Shown: positions 35,782-44,802, counted from the stretch's first letter. The stretch: DNA of 64,000 nucleotides from CAVQDV01 sp963711375 (GCA_963711375.1 CAVQDV010000005.1:1860001-1924000), one strand, 5' to 3'. Made by a program: numbers and translations. The notes: a model not told the origin generated them from the letters alone.

Positions 35782-37710
35782 TTAGGGCATAATGGAGCGA
35801 ATTTCCCCGATCTTTTGGCCAAAGGCTCGTTCAGAATTCATCTTAGGCTTACGGAAAAATGAACAAGAAGGTCTTTGTTCCATTTGTAAATATTTTTTAA
35901 TCACCTCGTAACGGCCTTTAGATGTGTTGGCTAGATTAGCGGCTTGAATCGCCTCGGCGCTTGCAATGCTTTGCATAAACCATGAGCATCCACCAAAAGC
36001 ACTATCCTTATAATCATTATATTTTTTACGTATGCGGTGATACTGCCAGGGAGTGACAAATTCCTTGTTAGCATTTTCTTCCTTAACTTTATCCTGAATG
36101 TCCTTAATATTTTTTTGACGGTCCTCATCTGGGAGAATACCTAATTTCGTACAAAATTTAGAAAGAATCAAATCCTGGATCTTGTTGTGGATTTTTTGAA
36201 ATTCAGCCTGGCTTATCACCCAGCATTGAAAATTTAATTGATCATTTTCCTTTTCTTCCTTGCTCATCATTTCAACTACTCTTTTACCTCCCTTTTTCGG
36301 ATATATATGTTCATAGTCATTTTTAAGATTCTCAGCCATGAACTGGCGTTCTACATCGGCAAGTGACTTAAGTGTCGCATTTTTTGCTGATATCAAGTCT
36401 ACTTCAATATCCGAAAACTCTGGCCTCTCATCTGGATTTACCGACAATAAACCAGAAAGGGCAACTTTCAATGTTTTTTTTGTCTCATCAAGTATTGGTA
36501 TTTCATCCAAAACCTTGTCTTTTATTCGAGCAGGACCTTCCCTGGATAGTTGCAGTGTCTTTTGTTGTATTGGATAAGATTTTTTGGTATTACCCACTTC
36601 ATTTATATCACCATTCGAAGCGAGGGAAGATCTAGTGCTTACCGTCTTGTCAAAGATTTTGAGGCCACTACCTGAGGTTATATCCCCACCGAGCAAACAA
36701 TATAGGACTAGCCCTTTTGAGTAATCATCCGCTTTGGTTGAAAACAAGGGCGGCAATTCGAGTAATTCGGGCGCAATATAAGCCGCAGTACCATTAGGAA
36801 GCGTGCATTTATTCAAATTCTCAAGGGTCCACGACATGCCAAAATCAATCAGGGTGACCTTATCTTCATTCAGTATCAGGTTGGGTAATTTAACATCCCC
36901 TAGGTATAAAGCTTTTTGATGAGCATTTTCGATTTGCTGATTTATTTTAATGCAGTACTCTATGCTTTCCAAAAATAATTCCAAATAATATTTTGCTTTA
37001 TGGAGAGCTGAAATTTCAGCGGCTTTAATATTTGATAAAGCTTTGAGGTAGTTTAGGTGAAAATTCCAAGCGGATTCCCCAGGCAAATAATCCATGGCAG
37101 TGTAGATTTTATAGCGGTTTGCAATAAAGATCTCATACCCTTTGCGGACGAGCTTTTCCATTTTTCGTTCGTAAGCTTCTGGAAAAACATTGATATCATC
37201 GGAGTAACATTGTTTCGCGACTTTCAGCTCATTTTGAATTTTTTCTCTTTTACTGCTTACTTTATCTTCTGACAGTGGGAGTGAAATTTTAATGGCCACG
37301 CTGGGAGCAGCCTCAGGATCTAGACTGCATTGCTCTTTATCGTTTAGGGTTATTTCGTATCCAGGAATTACGACGCCTTGGCCACCTTGTCCCAAAATAT
37401 TAATAAGTTTGCGCTCTCCATCATGTCTTCTGGGTGTTAAGAAATAACGATAATTAGCATTATTGTCTTTTAATATGAATAATGAATAGGGGATCGACTC
37501 AAGCCCTTTATACTCTTCATTTTTGGAAATTTTGAGCTGCGTTTTATTATGAGGCTTGTTTTCAAACTTCTTAATGATGGCAGCTATTCGGTTGAAAATG
37601 GCTTCTTGTCGGCTGGCCCTATTTGAGAAAATTAAAGGGAGATGCACTTTAGCTTCTGGCTTTGGTCTAGACTGGAGCTCTGGGTTGTTTAATCTTAATG
37701 CCTTACGCAC
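35782..37710 (-). CDS. Protein kinase-like effector candidate (kinase 3)
   Basis: 642 aa. Lead-in YSLFILKDNNANYRYFLTP (75-93), glycine loop ILGQGGQGVVIPGYEI (105-120), Lys141 in VAIKI, LGDVKLPNLIL in place of HRD (Asp272, Asn277), intact DFG (289-291), APEL (313-316). Residues about 463-642 carry the same C-terminal domain as kinase 2: YEHIYP, NFQCWVIS, EFVTPWQYHR, AEAIQAAN and RAFGQKIGEIRS. This is the only one of the three with an unaltered DFG. GTG start after AAGGA. PmrA-like promoter 50 nt upstream, back to back with dotD. Confidence 0.78.
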   Translation of the reverse strand: MRKALRLNNPELQSRPKPEAKVHLPLIFSNRASRQEAIFNRIAAIIKKFENKPHNKTQLKISKNEEYKGLESIPYSLFILKDNNANYRYFLTPRRHDGERKLINILGQGGQGVVIPGYEITLNDKEQCSLDPEAAPSVAIKISLPLSEDKVSSKREKIQNELKVAKQCYSDDINVFPEAYERKMEKLVRKGYEIFIANRYKIYTAMDYLPGESAWNFHLNYLKALSNIKAAEISALHKAKYYLELFLESIEYCIKINQQIENAHQKALYLGDVKLPNLILNEDKVTLIDFGMSWTLENLNKCTLPNGTAAYIAPELLELPPLFSTKADDYSKGLVLYCLLGGDITSGSGLKIFDKTVSTRSSLASNGDINEVGNTKKSYPIQQKTLQLSREGPARIKDKVLDEIPILDETKKTLKVALSGLLSVNPDERPEFSDIEVDLISAKNATLKSLADVERQFMAENLKNDYEHIYPKKGGKRVVEMMSKEEKENDQLNFQCWVISQAEFQKIHNKIQDLILSKFCTKLGILPDEDRQKNIKDIQDKVKEENANKEFVTPWQYHRIRKKYNDYKDSAFGGCSWFMQSIASAEAIQAANLANTSKGRYEVIKKYLQMEQRPSCSFFRKPKMNSERAFGQKIGEIRSIMP

Positions 37711-37743
37711 ATTATTATCCTTAAAGTTGGTCTCAGTCCCTAT

Positions 37744-37776
37744 AACATAACACCCTAAGCTTAGGGTAATCTTAAA
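37744..37776 (-). promoter_or_regulatory. PmrA-like box and -10 upstream of kinase 3
   Basis: On the minus strand TTTAAG, ATTAC, CCTAAG (37760-37776; one mismatch), then 10 nt, then TATGTT (37744-37749). Predicted leader is short, about 27 nt. Confidence 0.55.
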
Positions 37777-37810
37777 TCTCTAAAAAATTTTTTTTCAAAA
37801 AACATGAAAA

Positions 37811-37843
37811 TTTAATCTTCCCTTAAGGTTTGTGTCGTACAAT
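37811..37843 (+). promoter_or_regulatory. PmrA-like box and -10 of the dotDCB operon
   Basis: TTTAAT, CTTCC, CTTAAG (37811-37827; perfect YTTAAK-N5-YTTAAK), 10 nt, then TACAAT (37838-37843). A second cluster of three TTAAG units (37851-37874) lies between the predicted start of transcription and the dotD ATG. Confidence 0.6.
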
Positions 37844-37901
37844 CCTTACATTAAGGTTGCATTAAGGCCTTAAGGAAAAACCAAAAAGAGAGCATAACAT
37901 T

Positions 37902-38417
37902 ATGATAAACAAGAAATTAGTACTTTTACCGCTGCTTGCCGCAAGTCTAAGCTTGGCTGGCTGTGCCTCCAATGTGAAGCGCCAAGTCAACCTAAACCTT
38001 AGATATGTGACAGCCAATAGCGTCCCAGCAACGGGTGATAGAGCCGCGCAAAACCAAATTGCACAGGCGGCAAGCTCCGTTGATCAGTCCCTTTCGCAGC
38101 TGTCGGCAATTCAGGTGGCCACGCATCCTGGCACCAAGATGAACGCCCCAGTCTCTGCCGCTGGCATGAACCGAGTCGTTTCCTTGAATTGGAACGGCCC
38201 CGTTGAGCCGCTTCTGAGGCAAATTGGTCGCAGGTCAAATTATAGCGTCAATATTTTAGGCACGCCTCCTGCCATTCCAGCTTTAGTGAATGTCAGAGCG
38301 CGTAATCAAAGTTTAGGCGCAATTGTTCGAAACGTCAGCTATCAAGTGAGCTCAAAAGCACGCGTAGCGGTGTATCCAAGCAAACATTTAATAGAACTTC
38401 GTTACATCGGGAACTAA
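37902..38417 (+). CDS. dotD: Type IVB secretion system lipoprotein DotD
   Basis: 171 aa. Lipoprotein signal with LSLAGCAS (Cys about 21); the C-terminal half (residues about 90-171) fits the secretin-N0-like fold of DotD (VVSLNWNGPVEPLLRQIGRRSNYSV, VNVRARNQSLGAIVRNVSYQV). DotD sits on the outer membrane and with DotC brings the channel protein DotH there, forming the core complex of the Dot/Icm system. Weak ribosome site AGAG. First gene of dotDCB; dotC follows after 9 nt. Confidence 0.92.
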   Translation: MINKKLVLLPLLAASLSLAGCASNVKRQVNLNLRYVTANSVPATGDRAAQNQIAQAASSVDQSLSQLSAIQVATHPGTKMNAPVSAAGMNRVVSLNWNGPVEPLLRQIGRRSNYSVNILGTPPAIPALVNVRARNQSLGAIVRNVSYQVSSKARVAVYPSKHLIELRYIGN

Positions 38418-38426
38418 TGGTGCATT

Positions 38427-39227
38427 ATGAAAAAATGGTTTAATTTTCGAATTTTGGGTATCGCAACACTGGCGGCTATAGCAGCACCAGCATTTGCGGC
38501 GAAGCCCCCTCAAATATCGGCGGATGTCGGTTACGTACAAATGAGTAATTTGCCCGTAGGCTCCAACGTGGTGAGTCCTATTCGAATGCAAGCCATTCAT
38601 GATGCGGCTACAACTCTAGGTGCACAGGGCGCGCTCGCATGGCGCTCTGTGCAAATTGATAAAGCCTTAAATGGCCAAGGCAATTATTTAGACCAAGTTT
38701 TTAATTTTAATCAGCTCATTTTACCGCATAATGTCCTGCCACCCGTTTTAGTAGAAGCGGATAATGATTTAAATTTAGATTCCACTACCGCTATTCGATT
38801 AGCCTCTAAAGTTTATAAAATTCAGCAAGCAGCAGAATTTGTTACGGCTCCGCCAACCTGGCGTACCTATTTATGGATGGATTATCCAAAACCTTCTATG
38901 CCCGATCAAACTTTATTACCCACCACGCAAGCCGAGGCGCAAGTGTGGAATCATTTCTTCCAAATGGGTTGGAAAAAGGGCGTGTTTCAGGCGAATGAAA
39001 TTTTCGCGGAAAATTTAGCCCGATTAAAACGTGATTATATGGGCATGGTCCTGTATCGTAAATTATTAGCGCAACGCATGGTGACGGCACCTTATGTTGC
39101 ACAAGCAGACTTAGGCGTAACCGGCAATGCGAACGAATTGCGCGTCAACGACCAAGTCGTCAGAATTACGGCCCCTTCTGAGTTGCAAGTCAACACAGCG
39201 AAGTGGAAGCCGGTACTAACAAAGTAA
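38427..39227 (+). CDS. dotC: Type IVB secretion system protein DotC, without lipobox
   Basis: 266 aa. The DotC core is well kept: GAQGALAWRSVQIDKALN, FNFNQLILPHNVLPPVL, FVTAPPTWRTYLWMDY, RDYMGMVLYRKLLAQRMV and the DLGVTGNANELRVNDQVVRITA segment. Legionella DotC is an outer-membrane lipoprotein of about 303 aa. Here the N-terminus is an ordinary signal peptide with an AFA/AKPP cleavage site and no Cys, so it should be released into the periplasm or held by partners. The C-terminus is also about 30 residues shorter. No upstream start would add a lipobox. Confidence 0.92.
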   Translation: MKKWFNFRILGIATLAAIAAPAFAAKPPQISADVGYVQMSNLPVGSNVVSPIRMQAIHDAATTLGAQGALAWRSVQIDKALNGQGNYLDQVFNFNQLILPHNVLPPVLVEADNDLNLDSTTAIRLASKVYKIQQAAEFVTAPPTWRTYLWMDYPKPSMPDQTLLPTTQAEAQVWNHFFQMGWKKGVFQANEIFAENLARLKRDYMGMVLYRKLLAQRMVTAPYVAQADLGVTGNANELRVNDQVVRITAPSELQVNTAKWKPVLTK

Positions 39228-39237
39228 GTGAAAGAGT

Positions 39238-40371
39238 ATGCCAGAAATCGTCGATAAAGCTCTCGTCTACCCTAACGAACCGTCGCGGTTCGAGGGTAGT
39301 CATATCGACGATTTACTGGTTTTTTGTCATCAAATGGATGTGTCCGATGTCACGATTCAAACGAATTCGCCGATAGTGGTGGAAATTCACGGGCGCATTT
39401 ACAAAATTACACGTCGTCGTTTATCGAATACCGAAGTCGGTGAGATATTAAACGCGATTTATGGTCCAAACGGCACCACGCAAATTATGCGCGGAACGGA
39501 TTTGGATACGCATTATGAAGCTCGCCCGGCACGTGGCGAACGTTATCGTTATCGGGTGAATGGCACAGGCATTCATGTGGATGGTCAAGAAGGGATTCAG
39601 ATTACCATCCGTACGATTCCATCCGCCCCTCCTTCGCTCCAATCTTTAAATTTACCACCGGCGATTCTGGATGCTATTGCGCCACAAGAGGGCGTGATTT
39701 ATGTGACGGGTGCCACCGGTTCGGGTAAAAGTACTTTATTAGCGGCAATTATTAAAGAACTCGCCGAAAAAAATGACAGCCATCGAAAGGTATTAACTTA
39801 TGAATCGCCAATCGAATTTGTTTACGATACGGTGGTTTCGCCAAATTCAATTATCAGTCAATCTGAAATTCCACGGCATTTACCGACATTTGCGGCCGGC
39901 GTTCGAAATGCTCTGCGTCGTAAACCCCGCTTAATTATGGTGGGTGAGGCGCGAGATACGGAAACGATTAGTGCGGTTTTAGAAGCGGCATTAACGGGCC
40001 ATCCGGTTTATACCACTTTGCACAGTAATGGTGTGGCGGAAACGATTCGTCGTTTGGTGGGCGCTTTTCCAAAAGAAGAACGCATTGGTCGAACGATTGA
40101 TATTGTGGAAACGATGCGCTTAATTGTGTGTCAACGATTAATTCCCTCCATTGACGGTCGACGCGTGGCGATCCGAGAATATTTGGTATTTAACGAAAAT
40201 ATTCGAGACGAATTATTAGACAGCGACCCCGATCAAATCACGGCTACCACGAGAAATCTCGTCGAAAAATACGGTCAACCGATGCGCGTAGACGTAAACT
40301 TAAAATTCCAAGAAAACCTCATCGACAAACGCACCCACAAAATCCTAAGCACCGCCTTCGGTAAAAAATAG
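39238..40371 (+). CDS. dotB: Type IVB secretion ATPase DotB
   Basis: 377 aa, close to the Legionella length. PilT/VirB11-like secretion ATPase: N-terminal domain SHIDDLLVFCHQMDVSDVTIQ, Walker A GATGSGKST (about 158-166), Asp box YESPIEF, Walker B LIMVGEARDTETISAVLEAALTGH and His box TTLHSNG. A cytoplasmic hexamer that powers substrate delivery with DotO at the base of the Dot/Icm channel. Last gene of dotDCB; other dot/icm genes are not in the window. Confidence 0.95.
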   Translation: MPEIVDKALVYPNEPSRFEGSHIDDLLVFCHQMDVSDVTIQTNSPIVVEIHGRIYKITRRRLSNTEVGEILNAIYGPNGTTQIMRGTDLDTHYEARPARGERYRYRVNGTGIHVDGQEGIQITIRTIPSAPPSLQSLNLPPAILDAIAPQEGVIYVTGATGSGKSTLLAAIIKELAEKNDSHRKVLTYESPIEFVYDTVVSPNSIISQSEIPRHLPTFAAGVRNALRRKPRLIMVGEARDTETISAVLEAALTGHPVYTTLHSNGVAETIRRLVGAFPKEERIGRTIDIVETMRLIVCQRLIPSIDGRRVAIREYLVFNENIRDELLDSDPDQITATTRNLVEKYGQPMRVDVNLKFQENLIDKRTHKILSTAFGKK

Positions 40372-40427
40372 GAAGAGCTTCTGGAGAGATCAGTAATGTC
40401 TGGGTGGGGGACTTTGAGAACACGACT

Positions 40428-41831
40428 CTAAACAAAAAAATCATCGCCGGTGATGGAGTGGTGGAAGTAGTTGAGTTCTTTTAGGGAAGTGTCGGGGCCA
40501 AAGCGAGAAATTAGGGCTTTTTCTAGTGTGTAGCCTTTTGGGATGGTGAGGAGTTTGCATTTTCGCTCCATTTCATTAATGATGCCGACCCCAATGGGCT
40601 GCGAATGATATTTAATTTCGCAGACGGTAATCACATTGTCGTTTCGAAGATAAATTAAATCAATTTGAAATTGATCATCGCCCTGTTGAAAATAAGGGCC
40701 CCATTGCAGAACATGATCCGCAAAGCCCATTAATTCAGCCAAATAAAAAGCATTTTTCATGCAGAAATTTTCGAAAGCAAAGCCTTGCCAGGAGTTCCAA
40801 GAGGGTTTAATGATTTGAGTAAATAAATTTCGATTTTGATTATTACTAATTAGCTTAGAATGAGGCTCAATGAATTTAAAATAAAATCGAAGATATTCAT
40901 CCGTGAGTTTGTATTTTATGAGCTTACCGGAAGTATTTTTATTATAAGGAATATAGCTGGTAATAAAAACGGCTTTTTCAAGATTTTCTAAATATAACTT
41001 CAAGCCGCCTCCAGATGGAAACTTCATAAACGAGGATATTTCATCCAGGGTTCTAGGTTGGGTATTTAGATATCTTGCGATGGCTTCATAAACTCGATGC
41101 TCTTTAAACTGGCTGTAAAAAATTCGGCTATATTCGTTCACAAAGAGAGAATTTTTTTTGAGGAACAATTTATTGATATTTTGTTCAAAGGATTTATGAG
41201 GATCGATTTCTTGTAAATATTTTGGAATGCCGCCAAAAATCAAAGAATACAACAATACTTCATCTTTGCTACGTTTAGAGTCTAATAATAAAAATGTTTC
41301 TTTAGGAGAAAAAGGCTGTAAACACAGTTCCCAATTAATGCGACCATATAAAGCTTTGGATTGAATGACTCGCTTAACCATATAGGAAGAAACTGAGCCG
41401 CAGAGAATTAGCATCACATTTTGCTTGCTCCAATAGCGATCCCAATAGTTTTTGATGAGGCTAACTAGTTTACTTTGATTCGCTGCCAGCCACTGAAATT
41501 CATCTAGAAATATAATGCATTTTCGTTTTTGCTTCGAAAAATATTCTGTCAGGTAGTCCAGTAGAGGTATCCAAGAGTGGAAATTGACATTTTCCAATAA
41601 GGGCTCTGAAGTCTGTTTTCGTAAATCATTCAGGACATGTACAAGCTGTCCCTTGGTAGCCACTCCCTCAAGGCCTTCGAAATGAAGGTGATGTTTATTG
41701 CTGATAAAGCGTTCCACCAAAGTACTTTTCCCCACTCGTCGACGGCCATAGATGACAGCCAGTTTCGCCTGAGGCGAATGATAGAGCATATTGAGCTCCT
41801 GGAGTTCATTTATACGGCCAATAAAGGACAT
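40428..41831 (-). CDS. Archaeal-type ATPase (PF01637-like) with DUF234 nuclease-like C-terminus
   Basis: 467 aa. N-terminal P-loop ATPase MSFIGRINELQELNMLY, Walker A VIYGRRRVGKSTLVERF, Walker B-like CIIFLDEFQWLA; middle winged-helix (PRTLDEISSFMKFPSGG); C-terminal FENFCMKNA...QIDLIYLRNDNVITVCEIKY, which fits a PD-(D/E)XK nuclease pattern (Asp, Glu-x-Lys). Family best known from archaea and accessory DNA; role unknown. A near-perfect palindrome with a third half-copy lies just upstream (41874-41948) and could be its operator. Confidence 0.8.
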   Translation of the reverse strand: MSFIGRINELQELNMLYHSPQAKLAVIYGRRRVGKSTLVERFISNKHHLHFEGLEGVATKGQLVHVLNDLRKQTSEPLLENVNFHSWIPLLDYLTEYFSKQKRKCIIFLDEFQWLAANQSKLVSLIKNYWDRYWSKQNVMLILCGSVSSYMVKRVIQSKALYGRINWELCLQPFSPKETFLLLDSKRSKDEVLLYSLIFGGIPKYLQEIDPHKSFEQNINKLFLKKNSLFVNEYSRIFYSQFKEHRVYEAIARYLNTQPRTLDEISSFMKFPSGGGLKLYLENLEKAVFITSYIPYNKNTSGKLIKYKLTDEYLRFYFKFIEPHSKLISNNQNRNLFTQIIKPSWNSWQGFAFENFCMKNAFYLAELMGFADHVLQWGPYFQQGDDQFQIDLIYLRNDNVITVCEIKYHSQPIGVGIINEMERKCKLLTIPKGYTLEKALISRFGPDTSLKELNYFHHSITGDDFFV

Positions 41832-41905
41832 TTTGAATTTACTCAGGTTGTTTTTCTAAAGTAGTTTAGTATACTTTGTTTGCGGATAAATGGCTACAGA
41901 AATCG

Positions 41906-41948
41906 ATTATCCGCACACAAAGTGGTTTCCACTTTGTGTGCGGATAAT
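41906..41948. repeat. Perfect 20-bp inverted repeat with 3-nt loop
   Basis: Arm ATTATCCGCACACAAAGTGG, loop TTT, arm CCACTTTGTGTGCGGATAAT. A third copy of the CTTTGT-TGCGGATAA half lies at 41874-41889. It is upstream of the ATPase gene at 40428-41831, suggesting an operator or a tiny mobile palindrome. Confidence 0.75.
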
Positions 41949-42071
41949 GAGCTGGGATGTCAATCAGACAAGCCAGGATTTGCGCCAAATGTTGGTGAAT
42001 CGCTACTTATTGATCCTAGTGGCCCAGGGGATCTCTCTTCAGCCTCTTAGAAGACAATAGAATGCTCAAGT

Positions 42072-42100
42072 TTGGGTGTCCCCTAGATTTTTGTTATAAT
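42072..42100 (+). promoter_or_regulatory. Sigma-70 promoter of the 42207 gene
   Basis: TTGGGT (42072-42077), 17 nt, consensus TATAAT (42095-42100). Leader about 100 nt. Confidence 0.65.
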
Positions 42101-42206
42101 CGTGGGGTATAGCTTATAACTATAAACTTAATGAGATTGCCCCTGGACCTTATATGTTGGTTCAGCTGGGTTTAAGGAAGTGAATATAAAGAAAGGAGTA
42201 TTAATC

Positions 42207-42689
42207 ATGTCAACGACGAAGCCTCAATTTAAATTTAATTTTTTTTCACGCTTTAAAAAACCACCGAAAAATGAAATAGAAATGGATAATCTCGATTATG
42301 AGAGCCAAGTGAAAGCCATTGACGATCGCATTGAAAATAAAAAAGAAGAGCTTCAAAAATGCGAAGGACAATTGGAAAAAAGCATAACAGGAAATTTGAT
42401 TGAGAAAATCAATATAGACTTTTTTGATGATCATCACTCTACGAATTCTGCAAGTCGCGAGGCAAGGAGTCAAATGCTTCGAAATTATTCAACGCAGTTG
42501 GAAAGCCATTTTGAAAACAAGTCTAAAAAAGCCCCAGATTATCCTCACATTGAAGATACCATTGGAGGGTATGTTTTGATAAAACGAATTGTTGATCTAG
42601 TCAGAAGAATTTTTAATGTGAAGGAAGACATTCAATCACTCGAAAAAAGAAAATCGGCTTTGCCTAAACCACAAGCCAATAAATTCTAG
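42207..42689 (+). CDS. Small charged protein of unknown function, possible effector
   Basis: 160 aa, Lys/Glu-rich, mostly helical, with a short coiled coil (residues about 30-55, DYESQVKAIDDRIENKKEELQKCEGQLEK) and another near the C-terminus (KEDIQSLEKRKSALPK). No signal peptide or membrane segment. The ATG at 42207 follows AAAGGAG at 8 nt; an upstream GTG at 42180 has no such site. It converges on the HAD-motif gene. Not recognised; its neighbourhood suggests, but does not show, a secreted role. Confidence 0.55.
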   Translation: MSTTKPQFKFNFFSRFKKPPKNEIEMDNLDYESQVKAIDDRIENKKEELQKCEGQLEKSITGNLIEKINIDFFDDHHSTNSASREARSQMLRNYSTQLESHFENKSKKAPDYPHIEDTIGGYVLIKRIVDLVRRIFNVKEDIQSLEKRKSALPKPQANKF

Positions 42690-42729
42690 TGCTGACGTAC
42701 TGGCTAGGGGGCGATTCCCTTGTGTTTCT

Positions 42730-44802
42730 TTAATTGTACTGGTTGACCTGCTCTGTTTCTTTTGAGTCTTGCTTTGACTCCTGAGGTTTTTCGGCAGAGC
42801 GGCTGCCAGTAATACCCCACAAAGAAGCAGGATCTGGCGTAGGTTTTGTCCCAGCAGCATTGGCACGTTCTCTTCTTCGATTGTCACGCTCACGCTCATG
42901 CTGGCGCTCATGCTCACGTTGCAGTTTCCTTTGAATATCAGCAAGAAATGAGACAAAGGCATGAGTCGAGTGGGAAGGCATATGTCCTTCAGAATTAATT
43001 TTTATCCAGGCAATATCCACATTGGCATTAATTTTTTTATCATTATTGACTAGCTGCGCAATTTTGTCTCTTAACAAGATTAATTCTTTTTCATTATCAT
43101 CGACCAATAGGACCAAGGTGCGTTCTGTAGCATGTTTGTGATTGTTGAAGATATAATCGGCTTTATAGAAGTTTGAGCTCTGCGAACTTAAATGTCGATC
43201 ATTGCTTATTTCGATGGATAGATTATGGCATTCTTTGTATTTTTTAGTTACATTCGAAACACACATAAAATCCATAAGGTCGAGAATAGAGTGGTAAGTA
43301 ATTTTAATTTTTTTTAGAGTTTCTTGTATACTGGAATTTACTTTTTGAGGAATACTTTCTGAATAAGGGTAAATAAAGAAATCAATTTCTGTTAATGGTG
43401 ATAATCGTCGATAAAGGGCTTTAAGATCGTCAATTTCTTCGTGCAAATCCCCCTTCTTTTCGGTGAGAGCCTTAAGCTCAGCTGAAATCGGTTTAACTAG
43501 ATCTTTAATACTTAGATCATATGGAATTTCGTAAGAATCTAATAGATCATAGACTGCATCCATTTTATTAAGGATTGATGCCAGTACATTTTTTAATGGA
43601 ACTCTTGAAGTGAGTAATTTAAAGCTAGCATCATTTTTATTTTTCTTAATAAATGAGGCTATTTTCAAGATGTCGGGGTTTACCGCATCATCGATGTTCT
43701 TGGTACATTTTGCTAAAGCAATATTGCAGAGCGTGTGATCGAAATCAATGTAAATGATTATTTCTTTATAGGGATTTTTTTTGTGATCATTCATTAATTC
43801 CTTTAGCCTCGAAAGATGATCTTTCGAAGCTTCGCCTGCACGAGTGTAGGTGATTTTTTTAAGGCTTGATGAGCGATTATCAAGCGTTTTTACAAAAGGA
43901 GAAACGAGGAGTAAGGTGGGTTTACTCTGATTTTCTTCATCTTTGCCTTCAATGTCACGTGGATTAAACAAGAGTGGAATATTTGAGAAAAATTTTTGGC
44001 AGTCTTTTAAAGCATCCCTCAACATTTTGGGGTGATGTTTTTTAAGTTCCTCGTCACTGTCTTGTTCTAAGTTTAAGAGAACTTTATCAGCCTGTTGAAC
44101 GTCTGGATTGTTTTTGACATTTTCGGTGGCGACATCAAAAAGGTATCTCAAATCATCGAGTTCTTGTCTTAATTTGGAAAGCTTTGTCTCAATCAGGCTA
44201 TGAAGGAGTGTGACATTATTTTGTAGAGTATTGAAGAGCTGTTTATCTTTCTGAATCTGAGCAGAGCTTTGGTTTTGTATTCCTGTTTTCAGCTCACCGA
44301 TTGCTTTTTGAATTTTTTCTTTAAGCTCTGGAATTTGTTTTTGTTTTTCTTGCAGAATAGAGACTTGTTTGTCGATGTCAGTTTTTATCTCTTCAATTCG
44401 AGTCAATATTTTATCAACTATTTCATGGCCTCTAGAAATGCAAGGAAATTTTTTTTCAACATTTCCCCAAAGGTATTTGAGTATCCCGTCCTCTGTAAAC
44501 TGATTTTCCAGTTCTGAATAAGTGAACAGTTCCGAATGCTTATTGGTGAGGACTTTTTGGAATTTTTGGCTTTCGTGATGCTCGGAATGGGTTAAGAGGC
44601 TGAATTCAATTCTGTCAAGAGGGATATTTTTTAATTTGAGCACGTTGACTAACTCGCTCAAATAATGTTCGGCATATTGGCTGGAAAAAATCTCCTGGCC
44701 CCCATATGACGGGGCCAGGCTAAGTAAAAATGAAATATCAATTACAACTTTTGCTACTTTTGAATCTACAACACTTTCTTTATCGACTTCTGACCTTCTC
44801 AT
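42730..44802 (-). CDS. Large HAD-motif protein, probable Dot/Icm effector
   Basis: 690 aa, no signal peptide. A coiled-coil region spans about 130-245. HAD-phosphatase motifs follow: IIIYIDFDHTLCN (Asp353, Asp355; motif I D-x-D-x-T), FKLLTSRVP (motif II, about 395) and LVLLVDDNEKEL (Asp568-Asp569; motif IV). The large insert between motifs II and IV would be a cap. The last 60 residues are very charged and end QESKQDSKETEQVNQYN, like a Glu-rich Dot/Icm signal. The gene has the best PmrA-like promoter of the window. Phosphatase activity is inferred; the target is unknown. Confidence 0.65.
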   Translation of the reverse strand: MRRSEVDKESVVDSKVAKVVIDISFLLSLAPSYGGQEIFSSQYAEHYLSELVNVLKLKNIPLDRIEFSLLTHSEHHESQKFQKVLTNKHSELFTYSELENQFTEDGILKYLWGNVEKKFPCISRGHEIVDKILTRIEEIKTDIDKQVSILQEKQKQIPELKEKIQKAIGELKTGIQNQSSAQIQKDKQLFNTLQNNVTLLHSLIETKLSKLRQELDDLRYLFDVATENVKNNPDVQQADKVLLNLEQDSDEELKKHHPKMLRDALKDCQKFFSNIPLLFNPRDIEGKDEENQSKPTLLLVSPFVKTLDNRSSSLKKITYTRAGEASKDHLSRLKELMNDHKKNPYKEIIIYIDFDHTLCNIALAKCTKNIDDAVNPDILKIASFIKKNKNDASFKLLTSRVPLKNVLASILNKMDAVYDLLDSYEIPYDLSIKDLVKPISAELKALTEKKGDLHEEIDDLKALYRRLSPLTEIDFFIYPYSESIPQKVNSSIQETLKKIKITYHSILDLMDFMCVSNVTKKYKECHNLSIEISNDRHLSSQSSNFYKADYIFNNHKHATERTLVLLVDDNEKELILLRDKIAQLVNNDKKINANVDIAWIKINSEGHMPSHSTHAFVSFLADIQRKLQREHERQHERERDNRRRERANAAGTKPTPDPASLWGITGSRSAEKPQESKQDSKETEQVNQYN

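Larger units (their letters stand above)
41832..42206. other. Intergenic region with palindrome and promoter
   Basis: 375 nt. It holds the 43-bp inverted repeat at 41906-41948, a strong promoter at 42072-42100, and between them a short frame in which APNVGESLLIDPSGPGD can be read but which has no start; perhaps a gene relic. Confidence 0.5.

Noticed and set aside
41947..42058. Short frame starting MSWDVNQTSQDL and another reading APNVGESLLIDPSG
   Set aside because: Neither has a ribosome site, and the second has no start codon; kept only as a possible relic in the intergenic entry.
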